Part shown: positions 32,903 through 41,035 of the stretch, piece by piece
How the letters are laid out: every line of letters starts with the position of its first letter
How positions within the stretch are numbered: the first letter of the stretch is position 1
Assembly: GCA_034664165.1 (NCBI GenBank)
Contig: JAXDIE010000126.1
Span: 1-56,605 of the forward strand
Length of the DNA stretch: 56,605 nt
Direction: 5' to 3'
Source of the DNA: JACCVG01 sp034664165
GTDB lineage: Bacteria > Actinomycetota > Thermoleophilia > Solirubrobacterales > Thermoleophilaceae
The notes under the pieces: model-generated
What the model saw: the letters and a program-made list of their open reading frames with translations, nothing else
The model's database searches: none
Told to the model about the DNA's origin: nothing
Made by a program: the position numbers and the translations under genes

Positions 32903-34315
32903 TTGACCCCGGTGAGGGCCAGCGCAGCTCGCCTTGCGGGCAAGACGCTTCTGGGGACGCAGTCGGATGAGCGTCTTCTGCAGCTGATGCGTGATGGCCA
33001 CGAGCTGGCTTTTGAAGCCATCGTCCAGCGCTATGGAGGCCCGTTGCTCCGTTACTGCTCTCGACTGCTCCCCGGCTCGCGTGCCGAGGACGCGCTTCAG
33101 GAGACCCTCATGCGCGCCCATAGGAATCTGCCGTCAACCGACGACCCCGATTTCAAGCTCAAGGCCTGGCTCTACCGCGTGGCCCACAACGTCTGCATCG
33201 ACGGGCTGCGGCAGAAGGGCTGGAGTCACGAGGAGCTGGACGCCGCCACCCACCACGTCGAGGGCGCCGACCGCAGCGTCGAGCGCAGCGAGGACCTGCG
33301 GAGCGTCCTGGCTGCGGTCGAGGGACTGCCCGAGCGCCAGCGCGATGCGATCGTGCTGCGCGAGCTCGAGGGCCGCTCCCGGAACGAGATCGCCGTGGCG
33401 CTCGGCGTCTCCGAGCCGGCCGTCCGCCAGCTGCTCTTCCGCGCTCGCGGCACACTGCGGGCCGGCCTGACGGCGATCACCCCTTATGGCTTCGTGGCGC
33501 GCCTGGCCGCCGGCGGAGGCCAGGAGGTCTCCGTGGCCACGCTCACGCAGGCATCGATCGGTGGCAGCGCACTGGGGGCCAAGGCCCTCGCGGCCGTGCT
33601 CGCCACCGGTGTGGTGGTCGGCGGCGCGGCCCAGATCGACCCGCCAGGGCGGGCACCGGCCAAGGCCGAAGCCCAGGTGGCCAAGCATCACTCGGGCTTC
33701 GTCGAGGACCACGAGAAGGACAAGAAGCCCGCGCCCGAGAGCAAGAAGAAGGCCTCGGTGGCCGCCGATGAGACGGCCCGCGTGATCCGCCAGTTCGCCG
33801 GCAACCCCGATCACCACAGCTCGGGCGGCTCGGGCGGGCGCTCGAAGGACAGCCACGACAGCAGCCGCAAGTCAGCGGGCGAGTCCAACGGGCCGGCCGT
33901 CGCCGAGGCGGATGACAGCCAGGTCCACCACGCCGCCCAGCAGCCGCCGCCCAAGCAGGATTTCGGCGGCCATCATGGATCCCAGCAGCCGGGCGACGGG
34001 TCCGGAGGCTCCGGCGACCCACAGCACCAGGGGCCCGGTCCGGGCGGGCTTCAGCAGCCCTCGGGCCAGCCTGACTTCGGCGGCGGTGGCGGGTCGCGTG
34101 ACGGCCGACGGAGCGGAGACGGCTCGGGTGGAGGTGACCGCGACGGATCGGGTGGGACTTCGGGTCCCGGGCCGGGCGGCGACTTCGGTGGCTTTGACTC
34201 TGGTGGATTCGACTCCGGATCGGGAAGCTCCGGCTCCGGCGGGCCCGTGCCTGACGAGCAGCCGACGGATGGGGTGGACCCGTCCTCGTCCGGTCCGTCG
34301 TCGTTCGGCCATTAG
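32903..34315 (+). CDS. ECF sigma factor with transmembrane segment and long low-complexity tail
   Basis: A 470-residue sigma-70 family protein. Region 2 is DGHELAFEAIVQRYGGPLL with AEDALQETLMRAHRNLPS and AWLYRVAHNVCIDGLRQKG, and region 4 is GLPERQRDAIVLRELEGRS followed by NEIAVALGVSEPAVRQLLFRAR. After residue 190 it departs from ordinary ECF factors: a likely transmembrane helix (ALGAKALAAVLATGVVVGGAA, about 221-241), a charged linker and then some 170 residues dominated by Gly, Ser, Asp, His and Gln. No anti-sigma gene is nearby, so the tail may do that job. The TTG start is 8 bases after AAAGGAGG; the intervening ATG opens only a four-codon frame. A secreted TSP3-like protein follows. Confidence 0.85.
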   Translation: MTPVRASAARLAGKTLLGTQSDERLLQLMRDGHELAFEAIVQRYGGPLLRYCSRLLPGSRAEDALQETLMRAHRNLPSTDDPDFKLKAWLYRVAHNVCIDGLRQKGWSHEELDAATHHVEGADRSVERSEDLRSVLAAVEGLPERQRDAIVLRELEGRSRNEIAVALGVSEPAVRQLLFRARGTLRAGLTAITPYGFVARLAAGGGQEVSVATLTQASIGGSALGAKALAAVLATGVVVGGAAQIDPPGRAPAKAEAQVAKHHSGFVEDHEKDKKPAPESKKKASVAADETARVIRQFAGNPDHHSSGGSGGRSKDSHDSSRKSAGESNGPAVAEADDSQVHHAAQQPPPKQDFGGHHGSQQPGDGSGGSGDPQHQGPGPGGLQQPSGQPDFGGGGGSRDGRRSGDGSGGGDRDGSGGTSGPGPGGDFGGFDSGGFDSGSGSSGSGGPVPDEQPTDGVDPSSSGPSSFGH

Positions 34316-34419
34316 TCCAGGCCGGCTGCGTGCAGCGTGACCCTGGGTGCCCGCCACCCGTTACCTGAATGAACGACGCCCCAGACCGGGCGCGAATCCA
34401 ACAGGCGAAAGGAAATGTG

Positions 34420-35307
34420 ATGCACCGCATCAAGCTCATGCTCGTCGCGCTTGCGGCGATGTCGCTCCTGGTCGTGCTGCCCGCTGCAGCCCAGGCCAAG
34501 AAGGGCGACCACGACGGAATGCCCTCCAAGTGGGAGCGCGCAAACGATCTGTCGACCAAGAAGAACGACGCCCGGAAGGACCCGGACGTAGACGGGCTCC
34601 GCAACCTGGCGGAGTACGAGTCCGGAACCGACCCCCAGGACGCCGACTCCAACAACGACGGCACCGATGACGCCGATGCCGATCAGGATGGCGACAACGT
34701 CGACAACGGGACCGAGGCCGACGCCGGCACCGACCCCTGCGACAAGGACACCGACAACGACGGCACGAACGACGGCCGCGAAGACGGTGACCGCGACGAC
34801 CTGGCCCTCAAGATGGAGGACGTGACGGGCAACGACCCGGCCGATCCCGACACCGACGGCGATCAGGTCGAGGACGGCCAGGAGAACGCCGGCGTGGTGT
34901 CGAGCTTCGACGCCGACACCGGCAAGCTCGTCATCGCCCTCGCCAACGGCGACTCGATGTCCGGCCTGGTCAACGACCAGACCCGGATCGGGTGCCAGAG
35001 CGAGGAGGAGCACGAGTGCGGTCACAGCCTCCCGCCCGCCGAGGAGGGCAACGACGATCGCGTCGACTCGCACTTCCCGGGACCGGGTGGCGCAGGCGGC
35101 TTCCCCGGTGAGGGTGACTCCTCGGGCCCCGGCGGCCCTGGTGGCCACCGTGGCCCCGGCGGCCCGGATGGCTTCGGGCTGTTCGCCGGTGACGCCGACG
35201 ACGAATGCACCGTCGACGACCTGGTGGCGGACGCAGTGGTCCATAGCGCAGACATCCGTGGCACCGCCTCGGGGGCCGTGTTCACACGCGTCGAGCTGGT
35301 CAAGTAG
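34420..35307 (+). CDS. Secreted calcium-binding protein with thrombospondin type-3-like repeats
   Basis: A 295-residue exported protein. Residues 1-25 are a signal peptide (MHRIKLMLVALAAM then SLLVVLPAAAQAK). The core (about 30-160) has the Asp/Asn-rich DxDxDGxxD-like series: DPDVDGLRNLAEYESGTDPQ, DADSNNDGTDDADADQDGD, DKDTDNDGTNDGRED and DPDTDGDQVEDGQE, which fits calcium-binding TSP3 repeats. A beta-strand segment and a Gly/Pro-rich stretch follow, with Cys pairs (GCQSEEEHECG). It begins 104 bases after the ECF sigma gene and has a GAAAGGA site; cotranscription is possible. A strong hairpin follows. The function is likely structural or adhesive. Confidence 0.8.
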   Translation: MHRIKLMLVALAAMSLLVVLPAAAQAKKGDHDGMPSKWERANDLSTKKNDARKDPDVDGLRNLAEYESGTDPQDADSNNDGTDDADADQDGDNVDNGTEADAGTDPCDKDTDNDGTNDGREDGDRDDLALKMEDVTGNDPADPDTDGDQVEDGQENAGVVSSFDADTGKLVIALANGDSMSGLVNDQTRIGCQSEEEHECGHSLPPAEEGNDDRVDSHFPGPGGAGGFPGEGDSSGPGGPGGHRGPGGPDGFGLFAGDADDECTVDDLVADAVVHSADIRGTASGAVFTRVELVK

Positions 35308-35330
35308 CAACAGCGCTCCTGGAGAGGAAG

Positions 35331-35358
35331 CGAGGGCGGCCCGATCGGGCCGCCCTCG
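35331..35358. terminator. Hairpin terminator
   Basis: A 13-bp near-continuous GC palindrome (35331-35343 pairs with 35346-35358) after the TSP3-like gene. It is GC-rich without a long U-tract and separates this gene from the monooxygenase promoter. Confidence 0.7.
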
Positions 35359-35412
35359 TGCGTTGTGGCCGGCCAATTGGTACGCGGGCGTAGTAAACGC
35401 CGTCAATGGCGC

Positions 35413-35418
35413 TACCAT
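35413..35418 (+). promoter_or_regulatory. -10 element of the second monooxygenase gene
   Basis: TACCAT ends 7 bases before the GTG start at 35426. The same hexamer precedes the HhH-GPD gene (6 bases, GTG start) and, on the minus strand, the TetR gene at 4080. No ribosome-binding site is present. Confidence 0.5.
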
Positions 35419-35425
35419 CAGCCAC

Positions 35426-36967
35426 GTGCAGCCCGACCATGAGGTGATCGTGATCGGCTCCGGGTTCTCCGGAATCGGCGCCGGCATCAAGCTCAAGGAA
35501 GCCGGGATCGACGACTTCGTGATCCTCGAGAAGGAGGACAACGTCGGCGGCACCTGGCGCGACAACACCTATCCCGGGATCGCGGTCGACATCCCGTCGT
35601 TCAGCTACCAGTACTCGTTCGAGCTCAACCCCTCCTGGTCGCGCGTGTTCGCCAAGGGGGCAGAGGTGCAGGCCTACGCCGAGCACTGCGCCAGCAAGTA
35701 CGGGCTGCACGACCACCTGCGCTTCGGCACCCGTGTGGAGGAGGCCGCGTTCGATGAGGCCGGCCACTTCTGGCGCCTCAGCCTCGGCGGAGGCCGGCAG
35801 CTCAGCGCGCGGTTCCTGATCACCGCGCTTGGGGCCTTGACCCAGCCGAAGGCACCGGATATCCCGGGTGTCGAGGACTTCGCCGGCAAGACCGTGCACA
35901 CGGCCAGGTGGGATCACGACCACGACCTCACCGGAGAGCGCGTCGCGGTCATAGGCACGGGCGCCACCGCCGTCCAGCTGATCCCGAAGATCGCCGATCA
36001 GGTCAAGCAGCTCGACGTGTACCAGCGCACACCCATCTGGGTGATGCCCAAGCCCGATTACAAGATCGGCGGCCCGCTGCGGTCCATCTTCCGCCGCGTC
36101 CCCTTCGTCCAGGACTCGATCCGCCTGGGCGCGGCCGCCCTGGTGGAGGGCGTGATGGTCCTAGGGGTCATGTACAACCGCCAGCTTCCCCGGCTGACCA
36201 AGGGCATCGAGGCGCGCGGCCGCCAGTTCATCAAGCAGGAGATTCCCGACCCGGTGCTGCGCGAGAAGCTCACGCCCCAGTACGGCTTCGGCTGCAAGCG
36301 GCCGACGATGTCGAACAACTACTTCAAGACCTTCCTGCGCGACAACACCGAGCTGATCACCGACCCGATCGCGCGGATCACTCCCACGGGGATCGTCACC
36401 CAGTCCGGCCAGGAGCGGGAGATCGACACCCTCGTTCTGGCCACCGGCTACCTGGTCACCGACGAGGGCAACGCGCCGTCGATCCCGATCTACGGTCGCG
36501 ACGGTTTCGACCTGCGGAGCTTCTGGCGCGACCACCGCTTCCAGGCGTACGAGGGGATCACACACCCCAAGCTGCCGAACCTCTTCAACATGTTCGGGCC
36601 TTACTCGTTCACCGGCAGCTCGTGGTTCTTCATGGTCGAGACCCAGGCCCACCACGCCATCAGGGTCATCAAGGAGACGCGCAAGCGCCAGGCCACGATG
36701 GTCGAGATCGGCCAGGAGCCGCACGACCGGTTCTTCCAGAACGTGCTCAAGCGCCAGAGGAACACGATCTTCTTCAACAACAACTGCGGCACATCCAACA
36801 GCTACTACTTCGACCGCCACGGAGACGCCCCGTTCCTGCGCCCGGCTACGGCGGTCGAGACGTGGTGGAGCAGCCGGACCTTCAACCTGGACGACTACCA
36901 GTACGACGCGCTCGCCCCGGCATCGGTGGAGGACTCCTCCGACAGCAGCCGGCTCCAGGCCGCCTGA
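35426..36967 (+). CDS. Flavin-containing monooxygenase, Baeyer-Villiger type
   Basis: A 513-residue FAD/NADPH monooxygenase. The FAD motif is GSGFSG (residues 11-16), followed by VGGTWRDNTYPGIAVDIPS. The Baeyer-Villiger fingerprint is FAGKTVHTARWD (F152, G154, H158, W162, D163). The NADPH motif is IGTGATAVQ and the ATG segment is TLVLATGYLV. Size matches the classical cyclohexanone/phenylacetone type, without the long N-terminal extension of the paralogue at 1261. The product should be an ester or lactone; substrate unknown. The GTG start is set by TACCAT 7 bases upstream. A methyltransferase gene begins 4 bases after its stop, and serine hydrolase and DUF2236 genes follow on the same strand. 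Confidence 0.9.
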   Translation: MQPDHEVIVIGSGFSGIGAGIKLKEAGIDDFVILEKEDNVGGTWRDNTYPGIAVDIPSFSYQYSFELNPSWSRVFAKGAEVQAYAEHCASKYGLHDHLRFGTRVEEAAFDEAGHFWRLSLGGGRQLSARFLITALGALTQPKAPDIPGVEDFAGKTVHTARWDHDHDLTGERVAVIGTGATAVQLIPKIADQVKQLDVYQRTPIWVMPKPDYKIGGPLRSIFRRVPFVQDSIRLGAAALVEGVMVLGVMYNRQLPRLTKGIEARGRQFIKQEIPDPVLREKLTPQYGFGCKRPTMSNNYFKTFLRDNTELITDPIARITPTGIVTQSGQEREIDTLVLATGYLVTDEGNAPSIPIYGRDGFDLRSFWRDHRFQAYEGITHPKLPNLFNMFGPYSFTGSSWFFMVETQAHHAIRVIKETRKRQATMVEIGQEPHDRFFQNVLKRQRNTIFFNNNCGTSNSYYFDRHGDAPFLRPATAVETWWSSRTFNLDDYQYDALAPASVEDSSDSSRLQAA

Positions 36968-36971
36968 GGAC

Positions 36972-37715
36972 ATGCCGGTCGACGGGGCGCTGGCCCTTTT
37001 CAAGCCGGAGGCGGGGGACGTCGAGCTGCGCGGCGGCTACTTCGACATCCTGGGGGAGACGGATCCGACTCCTTCGACGGTCGCCCAGCGCATGATGAAT
37101 TCGACGGCTTTGCCCCTCATCTACGAACGGCTGTGGCGGCCCTTCGGCGTGCGGATGCTCACCGGCCTGGGCGGGCCCAACATGGACGGCGAGTACGACA
37201 ACGCCGCCCAGGTGCTCGAGCTTGCCAGGGGGGATGTCGTGCTCGATGTGGCCTGTGGGCCCGGGAACTTCACGCGCCGGCTGGTCGAGCACGTGGAGGA
37301 CGATGGCCTTGTTGTGGGCATCGACGCCTCGACCACGATGCTGACCCAGGCGGTGCGGGAGACCAGGCAGGCCAACGCGATCTATGTCCGCGGCGACGCC
37401 CTCGATCTGCCCTTCGTCGATGGCTCGTTCGACGCCGTCTGCTGCTTTGCAGCGCTCTACCTCTTCTCCGACCCGATGAGGGCCGTTGCCGAGATGGAGC
37501 GGGTGCTCAAGCCGGGCGGGCGGATCGCGATCCTGACCAGTGTCCAGCGAGGCCCCGCGCCACTCGCGCAGATCGCCGGCCTGAGCTCCGCGCTCAGCGG
37601 GGTGCGGGTGTTCGGCCGCAATGACTTCACCGATGCCTTCGCGGAGCTGGGCCTGGACGAGGTCCGCCAACGGGTGAGCGGGCTCGCGCAGTTCGTCAGC
37701 GCCCGCAAGCCGTAG
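36972..37715 (+). CDS. Class I SAM-dependent methyltransferase
   Basis: A 247-residue UbiE/Methyltransf_11-type enzyme. Motif I is VVLDVACGPGNFTRRLV, motif II region GLVVGIDASTTMLTQAV, and the post motif is GGRIAILTSVQRG; ALYLFSDPMRAVAEMERVLKPGG is the typical motif IV-V. The N-terminal 80 residues contain RGGYFDILGE and are likely a lid or substrate domain. It starts 4 bases after the monooxygenase stop, with only a weak ribosome site, so it is cotranscribed and probably coupled. A small-molecule (quinone, sterol or polyketide) substrate is plausible; the neighbour suggests an oxidised lipid product. Confidence 0.83.
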   Translation: MPVDGALALFKPEAGDVELRGGYFDILGETDPTPSTVAQRMMNSTALPLIYERLWRPFGVRMLTGLGGPNMDGEYDNAAQVLELARGDVVLDVACGPGNFTRRLVEHVEDDGLVVGIDASTTMLTQAVRETRQANAIYVRGDALDLPFVDGSFDAVCCFAALYLFSDPMRAVAEMERVLKPGGRIAILTSVQRGPAPLAQIAGLSSALSGVRVFGRNDFTDAFAELGLDEVRQRVSGLAQFVSARKP

Positions 37716-37735
37716 TGGCCTAGATTCCCTCCGCG

Positions 37736-39028
37736 ATGCCGACCGTCCCGCGCCTTCCCCTGGTTCCCGATCCGCTGCGCCGGATCCGCGTTCCCCGCGA
37801 TCTGGACTCGGTGACGACGATCGGGGCGGAGGCGGATTCCGCCGAGGTCGGCATGCCGGCGGAGAGCGTCGAGCGGATCTGGCGGGACACGCGCCGTTGG
37901 TATCGCAGCGGCGTGCATCCGGCGATCCAGGTCTGCGTGCGCCGCAACGGGAAGGTGGTTCTGGACCGTGCGATCGGGCATGCGCGCGGAAATGGCCCCT
38001 CGGACCCGGTGGACGGGCCGAAGGTCCAGGCCACACCGGACACGCCATTCGTCACCTACTCCGCAGCCAAAGCGGTCACCGCGTTCGTCGTCCACAAGCT
38101 GGTGGAGCGCGGGCTGGTCGAGATCGATGCCCCCGTGTGCCGGTACATCCCGGAGTACGCCACCAAGGGCAAGGAGTCGATCACCATCGGACACGTGCTC
38201 TCGCACAGGGCGGGCGTGCCGAACATCCCAAGCGACGCCCTGAGCCTGGAGAACGTGAACGACAGGGAGTTTCTGCTCCGTGTCATGTGCGACGCCAAGC
38301 CCTTCGCCAAGCCCGGGCGCTTTCTGGCCTACCACGCGATCTCCGGCGGGTTCATCCTGGCCGAGGTGGTCTACAGGGTCACCGGCAAGGACATCCGCCA
38401 GGTGCTCGCCGAGGAGTTCCTCGACCCCCTGGGATTCCGCTGGATGAGCTACGGAGTCGACCCCGCGGATCTCGACCAGGTTGCGCTGGACTACGTGACG
38501 GGCCCGGGATTGCTGCCGCCGTTCTCCAACCTCCTGCGCCGCGCGCTCGGGGTCGACCTGGCGGAGATCGTCCGGCTGGTCAACGACCCGGTCTTCCGCA
38601 CGGGAATCGTGCCGGCCGCAAACGTGGTGAGCAGCGCCAACGAGTTCTCACGGTTCTACGAGATCATGCGCAAGGGAGGGGAGCTCGACGGTGTCCGCGT
38701 GATCGAGGCAGACACCATCCGCACCGCCCTGACCCAGCAGTCCCACCTGGAGGCGGACCTGTCCCTGGGCTTCCCGACCCGGTTTGGCTATGGCCTGATG
38801 CTCGGGGCCCGGGTGCTGAGCCTCTACGGGCGTGACACCCAGCACGCGTTCGGGCACCTGGGCTTCACCAACATGCTGGCCTGGGCCGACCCCGAGCGGG
38901 GGCTGGCATGCGCCGTGATGACCAATGGCAAGCCCACCGTCTACCCGGAGGTGGCCCGGTTCCTCGGGCTGATGCAGAGGATCACCAGCGAGGCGCCCAA
39001 GGTGCCCAGATCCGACCGGCTGCTGTGA
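37736..39028 (+). CDS. Serine hydrolase of the beta-lactamase/esterase (class C-like) family
   Basis: A 430-residue protein of the PF00144 family. The catalytic SxxK is SAAK (S109, K112), the Tyr motif is YHAISGG (Y199) and the late HxG-like motif is GHLGFTN. No signal peptide is seen, so it is probably a cytoplasmic esterase (EstB or lovastatin-esterase-like) rather than a penicillin-binding enzyme. It lies after the monooxygenase-methyltransferase pair on the same strand, so it may hydrolyse the ester made by the monooxygenase. A TAGATT box ends 9 bases before the ATG, giving it its own promoter. Confidence 0.88.
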   Translation: MPTVPRLPLVPDPLRRIRVPRDLDSVTTIGAEADSAEVGMPAESVERIWRDTRRWYRSGVHPAIQVCVRRNGKVVLDRAIGHARGNGPSDPVDGPKVQATPDTPFVTYSAAKAVTAFVVHKLVERGLVEIDAPVCRYIPEYATKGKESITIGHVLSHRAGVPNIPSDALSLENVNDREFLLRVMCDAKPFAKPGRFLAYHAISGGFILAEVVYRVTGKDIRQVLAEEFLDPLGFRWMSYGVDPADLDQVALDYVTGPGLLPPFSNLLRRALGVDLAEIVRLVNDPVFRTGIVPAANVVSSANEFSRFYEIMRKGGELDGVRVIEADTIRTALTQQSHLEADLSLGFPTRFGYGLMLGARVLSLYGRDTQHAFGHLGFTNMLAWADPERGLACAVMTNGKPTVYPEVARFLGLMQRITSEAPKVPRSDRLL

Positions 39029-39029
39029 G

Positions 39030-39035
39030 TATAAT
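39030..39035 (+). promoter_or_regulatory. Canonical -10 element of the DUF2236 gene
   Basis: TATAAT, a perfect consensus hexamer, starts 2 bases after the serine hydrolase stop and ends 10 bases before GTG 39046. It is the only perfect consensus box seen here and suggests strong expression. Confidence 0.6.
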
Positions 39036-39045
39036 CTGACTTACT

Positions 39046-39954
39046 GTGTTGTCAGATGTCGCAGAGCCCGTGACCACCCAGCCGGACGAGGGCTATTTCC
39101 CCGCCGGCCAGTCGATCCTCCGCAGGGTCCACGAGCACAGGCTGGTGGGCCTCTTCTACGGGCAGCGGGCCCTTTGTATCGGTGCTCTCGCGCCTCTCAA
39201 CTACATCGGGACCAGCCGCCACACCCGCGGCAAGCTCGCGCCGTTCCGGCGGCTTACCGGGACGGGCAACGCCTTCGAGAAGATCTACTTCGGGACAAGG
39301 GCGGAGGCCGACCGTGTCCTGGCCCACGTGCATCGCCTGCACGACACGGTCAAGGGCGAGATCCCCGAGGACGCCGGCCCGTTTCCGGCCGGCACGGCGT
39401 ACTCGGCGTACGACCCGGCCCTCATGCTCTGGACGGTCGCGCTGATCGCCGATTCCGCCGCCTACTTCCAGGAGCTGTTCGTCGCTCCGCTAGGCCCCGA
39501 CGAGCACGAGGCCCTGTGGCAGGAGTACATCCGCTTCGGCGAGCTCTTCGGGATGCCGCGGGAGGTGGCGCCCCAGACCTATCCCGAGTTCCGCGAGTAC
39601 TTCGACACAACTCTTGCCGGACCGGACATGCATCTGACAGACGAGGCCCGCTATATCGGCCACGCCACCGCCTTCGAGATTCCGATGCCCGGCCACATGC
39701 AGCTGTCGAAGCGGGTCCACGACCTGCTGATGCTGGGCAGCCTGCCGCCGCGGGTACGCGAGCTCTACGGGCTCGAGTGGTCACCCGGGCGGGAGCGCAC
39801 GTTCCGCCGCCTGGCGGGGATCATGCGCGCGGGCGGCTCGGTTGCTCCGCGCAAGCTCACCCACGGCTGGAACCGGCAGTCGTTCGACATGGTCGAGCGC
39901 ACCGAGCGCCGGCGGCTGGAGCGCGGCCTGCCGACCCCGCAGGTCACCGCCTAG
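39046..39954 (+). CDS. Oxygenase of the DUF2236/MpaB-Lcp family
   Basis: A 302-residue protein of the MpaB/Lcp family (latex-clearing and related heme oxygenases). Landmarks are GQRALCIGALAP, SRHTRGKLAPFRRL, the VHRLHDTVKGEIP helix (potential heme-ligand His) and AYSAYDPALMLWTVALIADS, followed by FVAPLGPDEHEALWQEYIRF and an Arg-rich end (ERTERRRLERGL). Members oxidise hydrophobic substrates; some are heme-b proteins, others are uncharacterised. It closes the monooxygenase-hydrolase gene run. Its stop interlocks with the convergent AhpD-like gene in CTAG. Its start GTG follows a TATAAT box. Confidence 0.85.
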   Translation: MLSDVAEPVTTQPDEGYFPAGQSILRRVHEHRLVGLFYGQRALCIGALAPLNYIGTSRHTRGKLAPFRRLTGTGNAFEKIYFGTRAEADRVLAHVHRLHDTVKGEIPEDAGPFPAGTAYSAYDPALMLWTVALIADSAAYFQELFVAPLGPDEHEALWQEYIRFGELFGMPREVAPQTYPEFREYFDTTLAGPDMHLTDEARYIGHATAFEIPMPGHMQLSKRVHDLLMLGSLPPRVRELYGLEWSPGRERTFRRLAGIMRAGGSVAPRKLTHGWNRQSFDMVERTERRRLERGLPTPQVTA

Positions 39955-40517
39955 CCCGATCCCTTCCTGGCCCGCTCCGACTCGGTCATGAGCGTGTCGG
40001 CGACCGGCTGGTCGATTTCCAGGTCCAGGTTTGTCATCACGCGCGCGAGCATCACGTAGGTGCCCGCCACCAGATGCAGCTCCACCAGCTCGCGCTCGGT
40101 CATGTGCTCCAGCGCGGCGGAGAGCACGGCGTCGGAGGCGCGCGGGCCCGTGACGATGGCCTCGGTCATCGCCAGCAGCGCCCGATCACCATCACTCAGG
40201 CTCTCCGATCCGAGCTCCCCGGCCTCGATCGCCGCGACTTGCTGCGCGGTCACGCCGCACGCGAGCGCGATCGATACGTGCTGGCGCCACTCGTACTCGG
40301 CTTCGGTGAGCCTGGCAACCATCAGGATGGCCAGCTCGCGCCGGGTGGGGGAGAGCTCGGACTCGGTCCAGAGCGCGCCGGTCATGCGCAGGAACGGCAC
40401 CAGGGCGGCATCCGCATGAGCCAGCATCCTGAAGATGTTCAGGTCAGGCATGCGCTCAAGGGCCGCGGCGGTCCTCTCCGTGAGGCCGTCCGGGCTGGGA
40501 TATGTGATTCGTGCCAT
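39951..40517 (-). CDS. Carboxymuconolactone decarboxylase / AhpD-like protein
   Basis: A 188-residue all-helical protein of the CMD family. The core reads LSPTRRELAILMVARLTEAEYEW and VSIALACGVTAQQVAAIEAG and ELVELHLVAGTYVMLARVMT. The CxxC of true AhpD proteins (alkyl hydroperoxidase) is absent: the position that normally holds EYEWxxH is conserved, as in 4-carboxymuconolactone decarboxylases. The role is unclear; aromatic degradation or peroxide defence are possible. ATG 40517 is preceded by GAGGAG. Its gene interlocks with the DUF2236 gene stop. Confidence 0.83.
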   Translation of the reverse strand: MARITYPSPDGLTERTAAALERMPDLNIFRMLAHADAALVPFLRMTGALWTESELSPTRRELAILMVARLTEAEYEWRQHVSIALACGVTAQQVAAIEAGELGSESLSDGDRALLAMTEAIVTGPRASDAVLSAALEHMTERELVELHLVAGTYVMLARVMTNLDLEIDQPVADTLMTESERARKGSG

Positions 40518-40573
40518 GCGCGCGCTCCTCTGGGGCGATAAGTTAGTGCCATGCAACCAGCCAAGGGGGGAAG

Positions 40574-40975
40574 ATGAAGCGCAGTACCTCATGGATCGTC
40601 GTCGCGGGAATCGCGGCGGCGCTGACGTTCCCGGCAGGGGCGTTCGCGGAGGCCACCGACGCAGCTGCCCCTACGGGCACCGGCGCCGCGGCCGTTGCGC
40701 CCGCTCCTGTGGCGCCTGATGCCAAGAGCCGTTGGCACAGCCGTCATTGGTGGAGGCACCATCGCGGTCACCACCGCCGTGGGCACAACCGTCGCGGACA
40801 TCACCGCCGCGGTCACAACCGTCGCGGCCACAACCGCCGCGGTCACCACCGTCGCGGACATCACCGCCGCGGTCACCATCGCTGTATCTCCGTCTCGAAC
40901 GAGAGTTTCAACAAGGGCGGAATCAGCAGGGTGAGGAATCAGGACTTCTCGCCGCTCCACAGGAGCTGCCACTAG
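40574..40975 (+). CDS. Exported His/Arg-rich repeat protein
   Basis: A 133-residue protein with signal peptide 1-25 (IVVAGIAAALTFPAGAFA). After an Ala/Pro/Thr-rich linker it has SRWHSRHWWRHH and then eight tandem RGH[HN]R pentads (residues 64-103), about half His and Arg. A short C-terminal part CISVSNESFNKGGISRVRNQ ends with two Cys. A GGGGGAAG ribosome site precedes the ATG. The combination suggests metal (Ni, Zn, Cu) binding or interaction with acidic polymers; no family is recognised. A terminator hairpin follows. Confidence 0.7.
   Translation: MKRSTSWIVVAGIAAALTFPAGAFAEATDAAAPTGTGAAAVAPAPVAPDAKSRWHSRHWWRHHRGHHRRGHNRRGHHRRGHNRRGHNRRGHHRRGHHRRGHHRCISVSNESFNKGGISRVRNQDFSPLHRSCH
40763..40882 (+). 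repeat. Eight tandem 15-bp repeats encoding RGH[HN]R
   Basis: Eight in-frame 15-base units, differing at a few positions: third codon bases, and the first base of the H/N codon, which swaps His for Asn (CAC/AAC). The unit begins cg[ct]gg[tac]ca[ct]. The DNA repeat is recent enough to be near-identical, so copy number may vary between strains. Confidence 0.85.
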
Positions 40976-40998
40976 AGGCAGAAGGCAAGTCCGTTCAG

Positions 40999-41030
40999 GA
41001 GCCCGGCGCGGTTGACCGCGTCGGGCTCTT
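40999..41030. terminator. Hairpin terminator between convergent genes
   Basis: A 15-bp imperfect stem (GAGCCCG, one mismatch, then CGCGGT, with TG loop) is followed by TT on the plus strand. It separates the His-rich protein gene from the convergent acyltransferase gene. Confidence 0.75.
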
Positions 41031-41035
41031 GTCGT

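Noticed and set aside
40763..40882. CRISPR-like array at the tandem repeats
   Set aside because: The units are contiguous 15-mers without spacers, in frame with a coding gene, and no cas genes are present.
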